DNA of 64,000 bases, from assembly GCA_002425185.1 (NCBI GenBank), contig DILT01000012.1:1-64000 (forward strand). The letters run 5' to 3'. The translations under genes were made by a program, and so were the position numbers. Positions within the stretch are counted from its first letter, which is position 1. Each line of letters begins with the position of its first letter. The stretch comes from Flammeovirgaceae bacterium UBA5585 (GTDB lineage: Bacteria; Bacteroidota; Bacteroidia; Cytophagales; Cyclobacteriaceae). Below, one piece after another: positions 19,084 through 28,351 of this stretch. The notes beneath the pieces were generated by a model. That model was not told where the DNA came from. It searched no databases and saw nothing but the letters and a program-made list of their open reading frames with translations.

Positions 19084-19824
19084 TTATAGTTTCTTTTGAA
19101 TCTCGTTGATTTTACTCTGCGCTTCCTGCTTACCCAGCGACAGCGACTTTTTATAAAGCTCTAATGCTTCCTGTAAGGTTTCTTTCTTCTTTTTAGGTGC
19201 AAGTTTGGTGCGATTGGCAGCCTCTTCAACGGCCTGCGCGCGTGCATAGTACGCATCTGCTTCACTCACTTTCGATTGAATCATTAACTCCTGTATGCGG
19301 GCTTCAATCAACGCCAACTCCTGTTCTTTTGCGGCAATTTGTATTTCCTTATCCGCAATCTCGGCACTCTGCATTTCGGCCAGGTTGATCAGGTTTTTAT
19401 TTTCATTTCGGTATTTCTCAACCTGCTCCTGCAGGCTTACTATTTCATTGGTCTTTGCCTGCAAGTCATCCTTCAGTTTTTTAATCTGACGGGCATACGA
19501 TGAAGCCATTCCCTGTGAATTCTTCAGCGCGTTTTCCAGGTCTGATATTTTGCGTTCCGTATCCTTTACGTATTTGTTCAGATCCTTCATGCGCGAGGTG
19601 TAATCATCATAGGTAGTACCTTCAACCATATTCACGCGCAACAATTGCCGGTTGGCATCAATGGAGTCCATCAATACGCCAACTTCCATTAAGGTACTGG
19701 CTACCCGTTGTGAGGTTTCCAACTCAATGCGCAGGGAATCAACCTGCGATTGTAATTCAGCTTTTTCTTTTCCTCCGCAGGCGCTCAGCATGACAACAGG
19801 AATTATCCAACATAAATGTTTCAT
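19084..19824 (-). CDS. Coiled-coil lipoprotein with C-terminal helical repeat
   Basis: 246 residues, lipobox LSAC (Cys16) in MKHLCWIIPVVMLSACGG. Residues 20-180 are a nearly uninterrupted coiled coil rich in Lys, Glu and Gln. The last 60 residues (EADAYYARAQAVEEAANRTKLAPKKKKETLQEALELYKKSLSLGKQEAQSKI) resemble a single TPR-like helical hairpin. Probably anchored in the outer or inner membrane as a periplasmic spacer. Function not recognised. Confidence 0.72.
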   Translation of the reverse strand: MKHLCWIIPVVMLSACGGKEKAELQSQVDSLRIELETSQRVASTLMEVGVLMDSIDANRQLLRVNMVEGTTYDDYTSRMKDLNKYVKDTERKISDLENALKNSQGMASSYARQIKKLKDDLQAKTNEIVSLQEQVEKYRNENKNLINLAEMQSAEIADKEIQIAAKEQELALIEARIQELMIQSKVSEADAYYARAQAVEEAANRTKLAPKKKKETLQEALELYKKSLSLGKQEAQSKINEIQKKL

Positions 19825-20014
19825 AGTGGGGTTTTATTTTAGTTCAGGTATAACACAAAAATACGTTCCGCGTTCGTACAAAAGGTTGCCGGTCAATATT
19901 ATTTTTTAAGCCGATTGATAACCTTGTTAAACAAAAATAAGTTTTACGAATAATCTTTCCGCAGTTGACCAAACCCCCTAAATTAGCGCCCGTTTTACGG
20001 GTTTTCCCCATAGC

Positions 20015-21319
20015 ATGTCCAAACTAATTACTGAGCGAACACGCCTCGCTGACCTGAATAAACCCCGCATTATCATTATCGGTGGAGGTTTTGGAGGACT
20101 TGAGGTGGCCAAAGGGCTAAACGGCTTTAAAGCTCAGGTGGTGCTTTTCGATCGGTATAATCACCATACCTTTCAACCACTTCTATACCAGGTAGCCAGC
20201 TCCGGAATTGAAACGAGTTCAATTGTATATCCCTTCCGCAAGCGCTTCGCCAAACAAAATGATTTCTTCTTTCGAATGGGCGAAGTGATCGCCATAAAAC
20301 CGGAGGAAAATTACATAGAAACATCTATCGGGCAGGTAAAGTATGATTACCTGGTTATTGCCAACGGTGCTACCACCAATTACTACGGTATGAAGGATGT
20401 GCAGGAGAATGCTATACCGATGAAAACCATAATCGATGCCATTCAACTCCGCAACAAAATTATCCGTAACCTGGAAACAGCCCTGCTCACAAACGATCTG
20501 GAACTGATGAACAGTTTGATGGATTATGTAATTGTAGGTGGCGGGCCCACCGGTGTAGAACTTGCAGGGGCATTGGCTGAATTAAAGAAACACGTTTTTC
20601 CAAACGACTATAAAGAGCTTGAATTCACCCACATGGACATTCACCTGGTGGAAGCAGGGCCTAAACTATTGAACGGCATGTCGAAAGAGGCCTCGGATAA
20701 GGCACTGGAATACCTGGAAGCCATGGGGGTGAAAGTGCACCTGAGTTGTGCTGTTAAATCCTACAATGGGTACGAAGTAATTCTTAACACGGGTGAAAAA
20801 CTGATCTCTCGCACCTTGGTATGGGCTGCCGGTGTAAAAGGAAATCCGATTGATGGCCTGGGTGCTGATGCGATTGGCCGGGGCGGCAGAGTTGTTGTAG
20901 ATGAATTTAACCGTGTAAAAGGTTACGAAAATATTTTTGCCATTGGCGATGCGGCAACCATGGAAGGAGACGCTTCATTTCCAAACGGACATCCCATGAT
21001 GGCACCCCCCGCCATGCAGCAGGGAAGGTTGTTAGCTAAAAATCTGAAGCAGCTCATGCAGAAAAAACCGATGAAGCCTTTCCGGTATTTTGATAAAGGT
21101 TCCATGGCTACCATTGGTCGTAACCGTGCCGTGGTGGATATGAAAGCCTTTAAGATACAGGGTTTCTTTGCCTGGTTTGTGTGGATGTTTGTTCACCTGA
21201 TTTCAATAATCGGTTTCCGAAATAAATTCTTCGTCATGTTCAGCTGGTTCTGGAGTTACTTCTCATACGACAAGAGCAACCGATTGATCATCAGCAGGAA
21301 TAAGGATGGCGTTAACTGA
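20015..21319 (+). CDS. Type II NADH dehydrogenase (NDH-2) family FAD oxidoreductase
   Basis: 434 residues. N-terminal FAD dinucleotide fold RIIIIGGGFGGLEVAKGL, internal NADH fold DYVIVGGGPTGVELAGALAE, and the FAD-binding GYENIFAIGDAAT motif (about residues 305-320), followed by a C-terminal amphipathic/hydrophobic region (FAWFVWMFVHLISIIGF) for membrane attachment. It passes electrons from NADH to menaquinone without pumping protons. It stands 32 bp upstream of kup. Confidence 0.93.
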   Translation: MSKLITERTRLADLNKPRIIIIGGGFGGLEVAKGLNGFKAQVVLFDRYNHHTFQPLLYQVASSGIETSSIVYPFRKRFAKQNDFFFRMGEVIAIKPEENYIETSIGQVKYDYLVIANGATTNYYGMKDVQENAIPMKTIIDAIQLRNKIIRNLETALLTNDLELMNSLMDYVIVGGGPTGVELAGALAELKKHVFPNDYKELEFTHMDIHLVEAGPKLLNGMSKEASDKALEYLEAMGVKVHLSCAVKSYNGYEVILNTGEKLISRTLVWAAGVKGNPIDGLGADAIGRGGRVVVDEFNRVKGYENIFAIGDAATMEGDASFPNGHPMMAPPAMQQGRLLAKNLKQLMQKKPMKPFRYFDKGSMATIGRNRAVVDMKAFKIQGFFAWFVWMFVHLISIIGFRNKFFVMFSWFWSYFSYDKSNRLIISRNKDGVN

Positions 21320-21351
21320 TAGGATTATTTTACTACATTCGTTTACCGTTC

Positions 21352-23313
21352 ATGGCTTTAGAATCGTACCATAAACACAAAACACCCCTCTCGGGTGCAG
21401 GTGTGCTCATCTCCCTGGGAATAATTTACGGTGATATTGGTACGTCTCCCCTCTACGTATTTCGTGCTATTGCCGGAGATCACGAAATCTCCGAGATGCT
21501 CATCCTTGGTGGCTTGTCGTGTGTCTTCTGGACGCTTACGCTGGTAACAACACTTAAGTACATTTACATGGCCCTCAATGCCGATAACAAAGGCGAAGGT
21601 GGAATTTTTGCACTCTATGCATTGGTACGAAGATACAAAGCAGGTTGGGTGGTTTACCCGGCCATTATAGGTTGTGCTACCCTTATTGCCGATGGTTTCA
21701 TCACACCTGCCATCAGTGTATCCTCTGCGGTTGAGGGGTTGAAAATTTTTAATCCTGATCTCCCCATCATTCAAATTGTAATTGTCATCCTCATTGCGCT
21801 CTTCATTTTCCAGCAATTTGGAACCGGTGTGGTCGGAAAAACATTCGGGCCGGTAATGACCATTTGGTTTACCACCATCGGCACGCTGGGAACCATTCAA
21901 TTGATTCAGAATCCGGGGGTATTAAAAGCAATCAATCCGATGTATGCCGTAGAGTTGCTGACGGTATACCCGGGCGGATTCTGGATATTGGGCGCTGTAT
22001 TTCTCTGTACAACAGGAGCGGAAGCCCTGTACTCTGACTTAGGGCATTGCGGAAAAGAAAACATTAGGGTGGGATGGGCTTTTGTAAAAACAGCTCTTCT
22101 TCTCAATTATTTTGGACAGGCCGCGTGGTTGCTAAAGCAAGAAGGTACTACGTTGGGTGAGCAGATTCCATTTTACGCCATTATGCCCGAGTGGTTTCTA
22201 CCGTTTGGTATCGCCATTGCTACATCGGCAGCCATTATTGCCAGCCAGGCATTAATCTCCGGAACATTTACGCTTGTGAATGAAGCCATGAAATTAAAAC
22301 TCTGGCCAATGACCCGCGTGCGTTACCCAAGTCAGTTGAAAGGCCAAATCTATATTCCATCCATCAACTGGATTTTGATGTGTGGCTGCATATTGGTGGT
22401 GTTGTACTTTAGGGAATCATCCGCGATGGAAGGCGCTTACGGGTTAGCGATCACCATCGATATGTTAATGACAACATCCTTGCTGGTGTATTACTTCTCC
22501 CTTTCCCGAAAATCAACCGTGCGTGCCATTGGCCTGGCACTTTTATTTTTCTCGCTGGAGATCATGTTCCTGGTTTCTAACCTGAGCAAGTTCAGTCATG
22601 GAGGTTGGTTTGCCTTTATCATTGCCAGTGGTCTTTTCCTGGTGCTTTTTGTTCAGCTGCGCGCGCGAAGGTTGCGCACCCGACACACCGAGTTTGTTGA
22701 TCTGAAGCATTACGTAGATATGATTAAGGATCTGCAGGCGGATGAAACCATTCCGAAGGAAGCTACCAATCTCGTGTTCTTAGCTGTTGCCGATAGCAAG
22801 CGCTACATTGACTCTAACATTATCTATTCCATTTTCAGAAAGCGACCCAAGCGTGCCGATGTGTATTGGTTTCTGCATGTAGATACCGTGGATAGTCCCT
22901 TTACCAGTAAGTATTCGGTCGACACCATCATTCCTAAAAAATGTTTTTTCGTACGGATAAAACTTGGTTTCAAGGCCGACCATCGTATTAACCTTCTCTT
23001 TAATAAAATTGTACACGAAATGGCCGACTCCGGGGAAATTGACCTGATCAGTCCGTATCCATCGTTACACAAATACAGTCAAACGGCCGATTTCAAGTAT
23101 GTGATCATTCAATCATGGGCTTCACCCGATAGTGAAATTTCAAGTTTTGACCGTCTTATTATTCAAAGCTATAGGATTCTCAAAAAATTCAGCCTGTCAA
23201 CCGAGGCGCATTATGGTATAGAAGCGGCCAACCTGGAACTGGAGAAAGCACCCATACAAGTAGGGCCTCCCGCCCTGGTGAAAATAAAACGCGACCGGTA
23301 CGAAGAACGGTAA
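21352..23313 (+). CDS. kup: Kup-type potassium uptake protein
   Basis: 653 residues, normal for KUP/HAK/KT transporters. About 12 TM helices in residues 1-435; the N terminus contains GIIYGDIGTSPLYVFRAI and the K+-site GEGGIFALYALVRR. A cytoplasmic C-terminal domain of about 200 residues follows. It mediates K+/H+ symport. It is 32 bp behind the NDH-2 gene, same direction, possibly co-transcribed. Confidence 0.95.
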   Translation: MALESYHKHKTPLSGAGVLISLGIIYGDIGTSPLYVFRAIAGDHEISEMLILGGLSCVFWTLTLVTTLKYIYMALNADNKGEGGIFALYALVRRYKAGWVVYPAIIGCATLIADGFITPAISVSSAVEGLKIFNPDLPIIQIVIVILIALFIFQQFGTGVVGKTFGPVMTIWFTTIGTLGTIQLIQNPGVLKAINPMYAVELLTVYPGGFWILGAVFLCTTGAEALYSDLGHCGKENIRVGWAFVKTALLLNYFGQAAWLLKQEGTTLGEQIPFYAIMPEWFLPFGIAIATSAAIIASQALISGTFTLVNEAMKLKLWPMTRVRYPSQLKGQIYIPSINWILMCGCILVVLYFRESSAMEGAYGLAITIDMLMTTSLLVYYFSLSRKSTVRAIGLALLFFSLEIMFLVSNLSKFSHGGWFAFIIASGLFLVLFVQLRARRLRTRHTEFVDLKHYVDMIKDLQADETIPKEATNLVFLAVADSKRYIDSNIIYSIFRKRPKRADVYWFLHVDTVDSPFTSKYSVDTIIPKKCFFVRIKLGFKADHRINLLFNKIVHEMADSGEIDLISPYPSLHKYSQTADFKYVIIQSWASPDSEISSFDRLIIQSYRILKKFSLSTEAHYGIEAANLELEKAPIQVGPPALVKIKRDRYEER

Positions 23314-23446
23314 ATTGCCCGATAGCGGACAACTTTGTTCACCATCGACCGATTACTTTTTAAAATGGCGCAATTCGAAGCAGAATTCGCCATTATTTGT
23401 ATGTGGCATCGGATTCGCAAATGCAATGGTCAACAACCATTTGCTT

Positions 23447-25864
23447 ATGTTACGAAACGTGCTTGTTGTAGCCTACCGGGGTATAACCAGAAATCTTAGC
23501 TACACACTTATTAACATACTGGGCTTAAGTGCCGGACTTTCTGCCTGTCTGGTTATTTTTCTGGTAGTGAAATTTGAACTTTCGTTCGACACGTTTCATA
23601 AAAATAGCAATCGGTTGTTCCGCGTAACCCGGGCTGCTTCAAATGCATCCGGAATACAACACTCAGCCATTACTCCTTATCCGTTTGCTGCTGCTTTCAG
23701 AAATGATTTTAATGACATTCCACTGAACACCCAGTTTCATTATCACGAAGAGGTACAGGCTACTATAGGAACAGAAAAATATAAAGCAGCGCATATCCTG
23801 TTTGCCGACTCCATGTTCTTCAAAGTGTTCAGCTATGAAACGCTTTCGGGAAATCCGGCAGTTGATCTTGGTCAACCCGGCAAAGTTTTTCTCACAGAAA
23901 CATTAGCCGCAAAAATTTTAAAGCCTGGCATTACACACCTCACCCTAGACAACAAACTGGAAGTAGAAGTGGTTGGAATAGTAAAAGACCCACCAGCAAA
24001 CTCACACATCCGGTTTTCCATGATTGTTTCCATGCCTTCCTTGGGTAAGGATTTTTTAGGATTGCCTATAGACCAGTGGGGAATGAATATGTCGGGATAC
24101 AGTTACCTGGTGCTACCAGCGGGAATGTCGACACAAGCAGTTGAAGAGCGGCTTGAATCATTTGTTAAGAAGTACTACGTGGGTGAGGATGCAAGCCGGC
24201 AAACCTACAGCCTTCAGCCCCTGAACGAAATTCACTTTGACGAACGATACATTGACACCCCTGGTAGACAGGGATACATTAACCGTTCGAGTCTACTTAT
24301 ACTTGGCCTACTTGGCGCATTCATTCTGGTTGTAGGATGCATCAATTTTGTTAACCTCAGTACGGCAATGGCAGTTAAAAAGTCGCGCGAGATTGGCGTA
24401 CGTAAAACACTCGGTGCATCACGCAACCAGCTTATCGCACAATACCTCTCCGAAGCATTCTTACTCACAGTAGTATCAACCGGGTTCGCTTTGCTGATCT
24501 CCGAATTGACGCTGCCATTTATTAATCAATTTCTTCAGAAAGAAATTTCACTAAACTGGAACAATGGTATGTTGCCTGCTTTTCTTGGGGTTCTTATTCT
24601 TGTTACTGCTGTACTTTCTGGTTTGTATCCGGCCTTTGTATTGTCGGCCTTTAATCCTGTAACAGTGCTTAAGAATAAGTTGAGTTATCAGGGAAGTTCT
24701 GGTGCGTATGCGCGTAAATATCTGGTAGTGTTTCAGTTTATGATTGCGCAAATGTTGATTATCGGTACGTTAGTAGTGGCCAACCAAATGAATTATCTGG
24801 GATCAAAGCCATTAGGTTTCACCAGGGATGCTATCATAAATATTCCACTGCCTGAAACCAAAAAAGAAAAACGCGAATCCCTTAATACCTTGCTGGAATC
24901 ATTGCCAGGTGTAGAAAAGGTATCTTTCTCACTTGGGGCCCCCACTTCAAACAACAATTTTGGCACAGGTTATTACCTGACTGAACGCGGCAATGCAGAC
25001 CGGTATGAGGTGGCCATTAAACCTGTTGATTACAATTATCTGGAAACCTATGGTATTGAATTGGTAGCGGGACGCTGGTTCTATGAAAATGAAGAGAAGA
25101 CGACCGACCTTTCGTTACCAGTTGAAGACCGAAAGTATGTTTGCCTTGTTAATGAGGCACTGGTACGACAACTGGGGTTCAGTACGAACGAAGAAATCTT
25201 AGACAAACTTATCAACATAGGGTTGAATGATATAGATGTACCCGTGGTGGGTGTTGTGAGAGATTTTCACACAGCATCGCTTCATCAAACCATAGGGCCT
25301 GTTGTGCTCATCCACTTTCCTTATTTTTATTACGATGCTGGCATTCGGATTAATACAGCGAGTACTAACGTAGTACTGAAATCGATTGAAGAGGCTTATG
25401 CTAAAGTGTTTCCCGAATATTTATTCAATTATACTTTTCTGGATAATCACCTTGAAAATTTGTATCGCCAGGAGAAGCAATCCCTTACATTAGTTCAAAT
25501 CTTTTCCGGTCTCGCTATCCTGATTAGCTGCCTGGGTTTACTGGGGCTTGTGTCCTTCCTCACGCAACAAAAAGTAAAAGAAGTGGGTATCCGAAAAGTC
25601 TTTGGAGCCTCTGTGGGGAACATTGTGTTGTTGTTTTCCCGAAATTTTATCGGTTTAGTGCTCATAGCCTTTTTGTTGGCTGCACCCATTAGCTGGTACG
25701 CCATGAACCAATGGTTGCAGGCATTTGCTTACAAGACTACCATTGGCTACGCTGTGTTTGGCATTGCTGTTTTCGGTACACTGGTTGTTGCATTTCTTAC
25801 CGTAATGTACCAATCAGTAAAAGCAGCTTTGGCAAATCCTACGCTATCATTACGAAACGAATAA
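23447..25864 (+). CDS. FtsX/MacB-type ABC permease, array member 1
   Basis: About 805 residues from the ATG at 23447, chosen because the product starts MLRNVLVVAYRGITRN like its paralogues (MLRN or MLLN); 23426 and the track start 23315 are alternatives. Two-module architecture: TM1 (about 20-42), a MacB-type periplasmic domain, three TM helices around 285-420, then a second TM, a second periplasmic domain and three more TM helices near the end (about 675-800). It ends in NPTLSLRNE. It would shuttle or extrude a substrate or transmit force with an ATPase, but none is encoded nearby. Confidence 0.88.
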   Translation: MLRNVLVVAYRGITRNLSYTLINILGLSAGLSACLVIFLVVKFELSFDTFHKNSNRLFRVTRAASNASGIQHSAITPYPFAAAFRNDFNDIPLNTQFHYHEEVQATIGTEKYKAAHILFADSMFFKVFSYETLSGNPAVDLGQPGKVFLTETLAAKILKPGITHLTLDNKLEVEVVGIVKDPPANSHIRFSMIVSMPSLGKDFLGLPIDQWGMNMSGYSYLVLPAGMSTQAVEERLESFVKKYYVGEDASRQTYSLQPLNEIHFDERYIDTPGRQGYINRSSLLILGLLGAFILVVGCINFVNLSTAMAVKKSREIGVRKTLGASRNQLIAQYLSEAFLLTVVSTGFALLISELTLPFINQFLQKEISLNWNNGMLPAFLGVLILVTAVLSGLYPAFVLSAFNPVTVLKNKLSYQGSSGAYARKYLVVFQFMIAQMLIIGTLVVANQMNYLGSKPLGFTRDAIINIPLPETKKEKRESLNTLLESLPGVEKVSFSLGAPTSNNNFGTGYYLTERGNADRYEVAIKPVDYNYLETYGIELVAGRWFYENEEKTTDLSLPVEDRKYVCLVNEALVRQLGFSTNEEILDKLINIGLNDIDVPVVGVVRDFHTASLHQTIGPVVLIHFPYFYYDAGIRINTASTNVVLKSIEEAYAKVFPEYLFNYTFLDNHLENLYRQEKQSLTLVQIFSGLAILISCLGLLGLVSFLTQQKVKEVGIRKVFGASVGNIVLLFSRNFIGLVLIAFLLAAPISWYAMNQWLQAFAYKTTIGYAVFGIAVFGTLVVAFLTVMYQSVKAALANPTLSLRNE

Positions 25865-25876
25865 ATCCCATTTAGT

Positions 25877-28327
25877 ATGTTCCGCAATTACTTGGCCATC
25901 GCCATTCGAAACTTGCTCAAGCATAAAGCCTTCTCCCTGATCAATATCGGTGGCCTTGCCGTTGGCATGGCTTGTTGCGTGATGCTGGTTCTTTACATTC
26001 ATGATGAGTTCAGCTACGAACAGCATTTTGCTGATCACGAGCGCATTTACCGCATTTACAGCGTGTTCTCCCGCGATGGAAACACAGAGTCATTTCCACG
26101 CACCTCACCCCCGGTGGCCATGGCGTTGGCCCAGGAATTTCCGGAAGTTGAAACAGCCACCCGGTTGGTTCCCATTCCAGAAGTAGAGCAACACCTGATC
26201 CGGTATGAAGAAAACCTGTTCTATGAAAAATCTGGCTACCTGGCCGACTCCACATTCTTTGATGTATTTTCATTTGACTTTCAGGAAGGCAATCCGCAAA
26301 CCGCACTTGACCGCCCCAATACGGTAGTCATTACCGCTGAGCTGGCCGAAAAAATTTTCGGAAAAGCGGAGGCGGTGGATAAATCCATCATCATCAGCAG
26401 TGGTCAATATACCGATACACTGTTTGTAAGTGGGGTGCTGAAACCGAATCCCAAACCTTCGCACGTCAATGCTTCTTTTTACATGAGCATGAACGGGCAC
26501 CCCATGGGCAATTTCATCAACACCACAACCACCTGGGCATGGCAGAATTTCATTATCAGCTACGTTAAGCTGAAACCAAACACCTCGCCAACCACGGTAG
26601 ATGAAAAAATTCCAGCCCTAATTGAACGGCATTCAGGCACCGATTTGAAAAATGCAGGACTGCATAAAGAAATGCACTTGCAGCCGCTGGATAACATTCA
26701 TCTCTACTCCGATTTCCAAAATTCATTTGGCATGACCGAAGCCGGCAATATCAACTACATTTACATTCTGGGGTCGATCGGGATATTTATTTTGCTACTG
26801 GCCTGCATCAACTTTATGAACCTCACAACAGCCAAGGCTTCGCAACGTGCCGGTGAGGTGGGTGTGCGTAAATCATTAGGCGCCACACGTCAAAATCTGA
26901 TCCGCCAGTTCTTAGGCGAATCCATGACCATTGTTTTACTGGCGCTGCTGCTGGCGCTGATCCTTGTTCAACTAACTTTGCCTTTCTTCAACGACCTTAC
27001 TCAAAAGGCATTAAGCCTGCAATCGGTTAACATATCCTTTATTCTGGGAATCATGTTGCTCATTGGTATGGTTACGGCACTGGTTGCGGGAAGTTACCCT
27101 GCCTTTTTTCTGTCCTCATTTCAGCCGGCCATTGTTTTAAAAGATAAACGTCTGAGTGGCGGCAGTTCCAATTTTTTACGCAAGAGCCTGGTGGTATTTC
27201 AATTTGTTATTTCCATCACGTTAATCTCTTCCATTGTCATCATTCAACGTCAACTGAATTTTATTCAAAGTAAACCTTTAGGTTTCGATCCGGAATATAA
27301 AATCATGATCCCGTTGCGAACCGATGAGTCAAAGCAACAGTATCTTCAACTCAAAAATTCATTTGCCCAGATTGGCGGTGTTGACAAAATATCCGCAGCA
27401 CGCAGTTTACCCTCCACCCCTATGTTAAGCGATTTTGCTGTTTATCCGAAGGGATCGTCACAGGACCGTGGTATCATACACCGTAATACAGTGGTAGACG
27501 AAAACTACTTCGATTTATTAGACATTAAATTACTGGCTGGAAGAACCCATGTGTTTGAAGCCGATAGTTTTTCGTGGCAGAACCCCAACCGCAAAATCAT
27601 GGTAAACAAAGCCAGTCTGCAAACGCTGAACATTCCGCTGGAGGAAGCCTTGGGAACACAGTTGCTCTCGGAATGGCAGGGACAAATTTTTACGCATGAA
27701 ATTATCGGGGTGGTTGACGACTTCCATCAGTTTTCGCTTCATCAATCCATTGCACCACTCATATTTTGGATACCTGCCAATCGCGGAAATTACAATTTCA
27801 TCATTGTTTCAGTAAGTCCGCAGAATTACCAGAACATCATTAAGCAAATGGAAGTAAAATGGAAGGAGCTGGTTCAGCGCACGCCATTTGAAGCAGACTT
27901 TTTAAGTGATAGTGTGAAGCGCCAATATCAAAACGACCAGCGCGTTTCAAAAATCATATTTGTATTTACGAGCATAGCCATCATCATTTCCTGTCTCGGT
28001 TTGTACGGGCTGTCAGTCTACATAGCCGAACGCAAAGTGAAAGAAATCGGCATACGAAAAGTGTTGGGTGGCTCTGTAAGCAGCATCGTAGGAATGCTCT
28101 CGAAAGAGTTCGTGATTCTGGTAATCATTGCACTGGTAATCGCTGTACCCGTTGGGTATTATGCCATGAACAAATGGCTTCAGTCGTTCGCGTATAAAAT
28201 TGAGTTGAATGTTGTGGTATTTGTTATCACCGGCATCATCTCTCTTGTAATCGCCTGGCTTACGGTTGGCTTTGAGTCGATTAAGGCGGCCATGGCCAAC
28301 CCGGTAAAATCACTTCGCAACGAATAA
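25877..28327 (+). CDS. FtsX/MacB-type ABC permease, array member 2
   Basis: 816 residues with the same two-module layout. Landmarks: INFMNLTTAKASQRAGEVGVRKSLGATRQNLIRQFLGES in the first FtsX module, and the second module helix-turn VYIAERKVKEIGIRKVLGGSVSSIVGMLSKEF, ending NPVKSLRNE. It follows member 1 by 12 bp, so the two are probably one transcript. No ATP-binding motif is present in the protein. Confidence 0.9.
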   Translation: MFRNYLAIAIRNLLKHKAFSLINIGGLAVGMACCVMLVLYIHDEFSYEQHFADHERIYRIYSVFSRDGNTESFPRTSPPVAMALAQEFPEVETATRLVPIPEVEQHLIRYEENLFYEKSGYLADSTFFDVFSFDFQEGNPQTALDRPNTVVITAELAEKIFGKAEAVDKSIIISSGQYTDTLFVSGVLKPNPKPSHVNASFYMSMNGHPMGNFINTTTTWAWQNFIISYVKLKPNTSPTTVDEKIPALIERHSGTDLKNAGLHKEMHLQPLDNIHLYSDFQNSFGMTEAGNINYIYILGSIGIFILLLACINFMNLTTAKASQRAGEVGVRKSLGATRQNLIRQFLGESMTIVLLALLLALILVQLTLPFFNDLTQKALSLQSVNISFILGIMLLIGMVTALVAGSYPAFFLSSFQPAIVLKDKRLSGGSSNFLRKSLVVFQFVISITLISSIVIIQRQLNFIQSKPLGFDPEYKIMIPLRTDESKQQYLQLKNSFAQIGGVDKISAARSLPSTPMLSDFAVYPKGSSQDRGIIHRNTVVDENYFDLLDIKLLAGRTHVFEADSFSWQNPNRKIMVNKASLQTLNIPLEEALGTQLLSEWQGQIFTHEIIGVVDDFHQFSLHQSIAPLIFWIPANRGNYNFIIVSVSPQNYQNIIKQMEVKWKELVQRTPFEADFLSDSVKRQYQNDQRVSKIIFVFTSIAIIISCLGLYGLSVYIAERKVKEIGIRKVLGGSVSSIVGMLSKEFVILVIIALVIAVPVGYYAMNKWLQSFAYKIELNVVVFVITGIISLVIAWLTVGFESIKAAMANPVKSLRNE

Positions 28328-28351
28328 TGTATTAATAATTAGTAATAGAAT

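Noticed and set aside
23315..23446. Longer start for permease 1 (codon at 23315)
   Set aside because: The extra 44 residues do not match paralogues, which begin at an MLRN/MLLN-type sequence.
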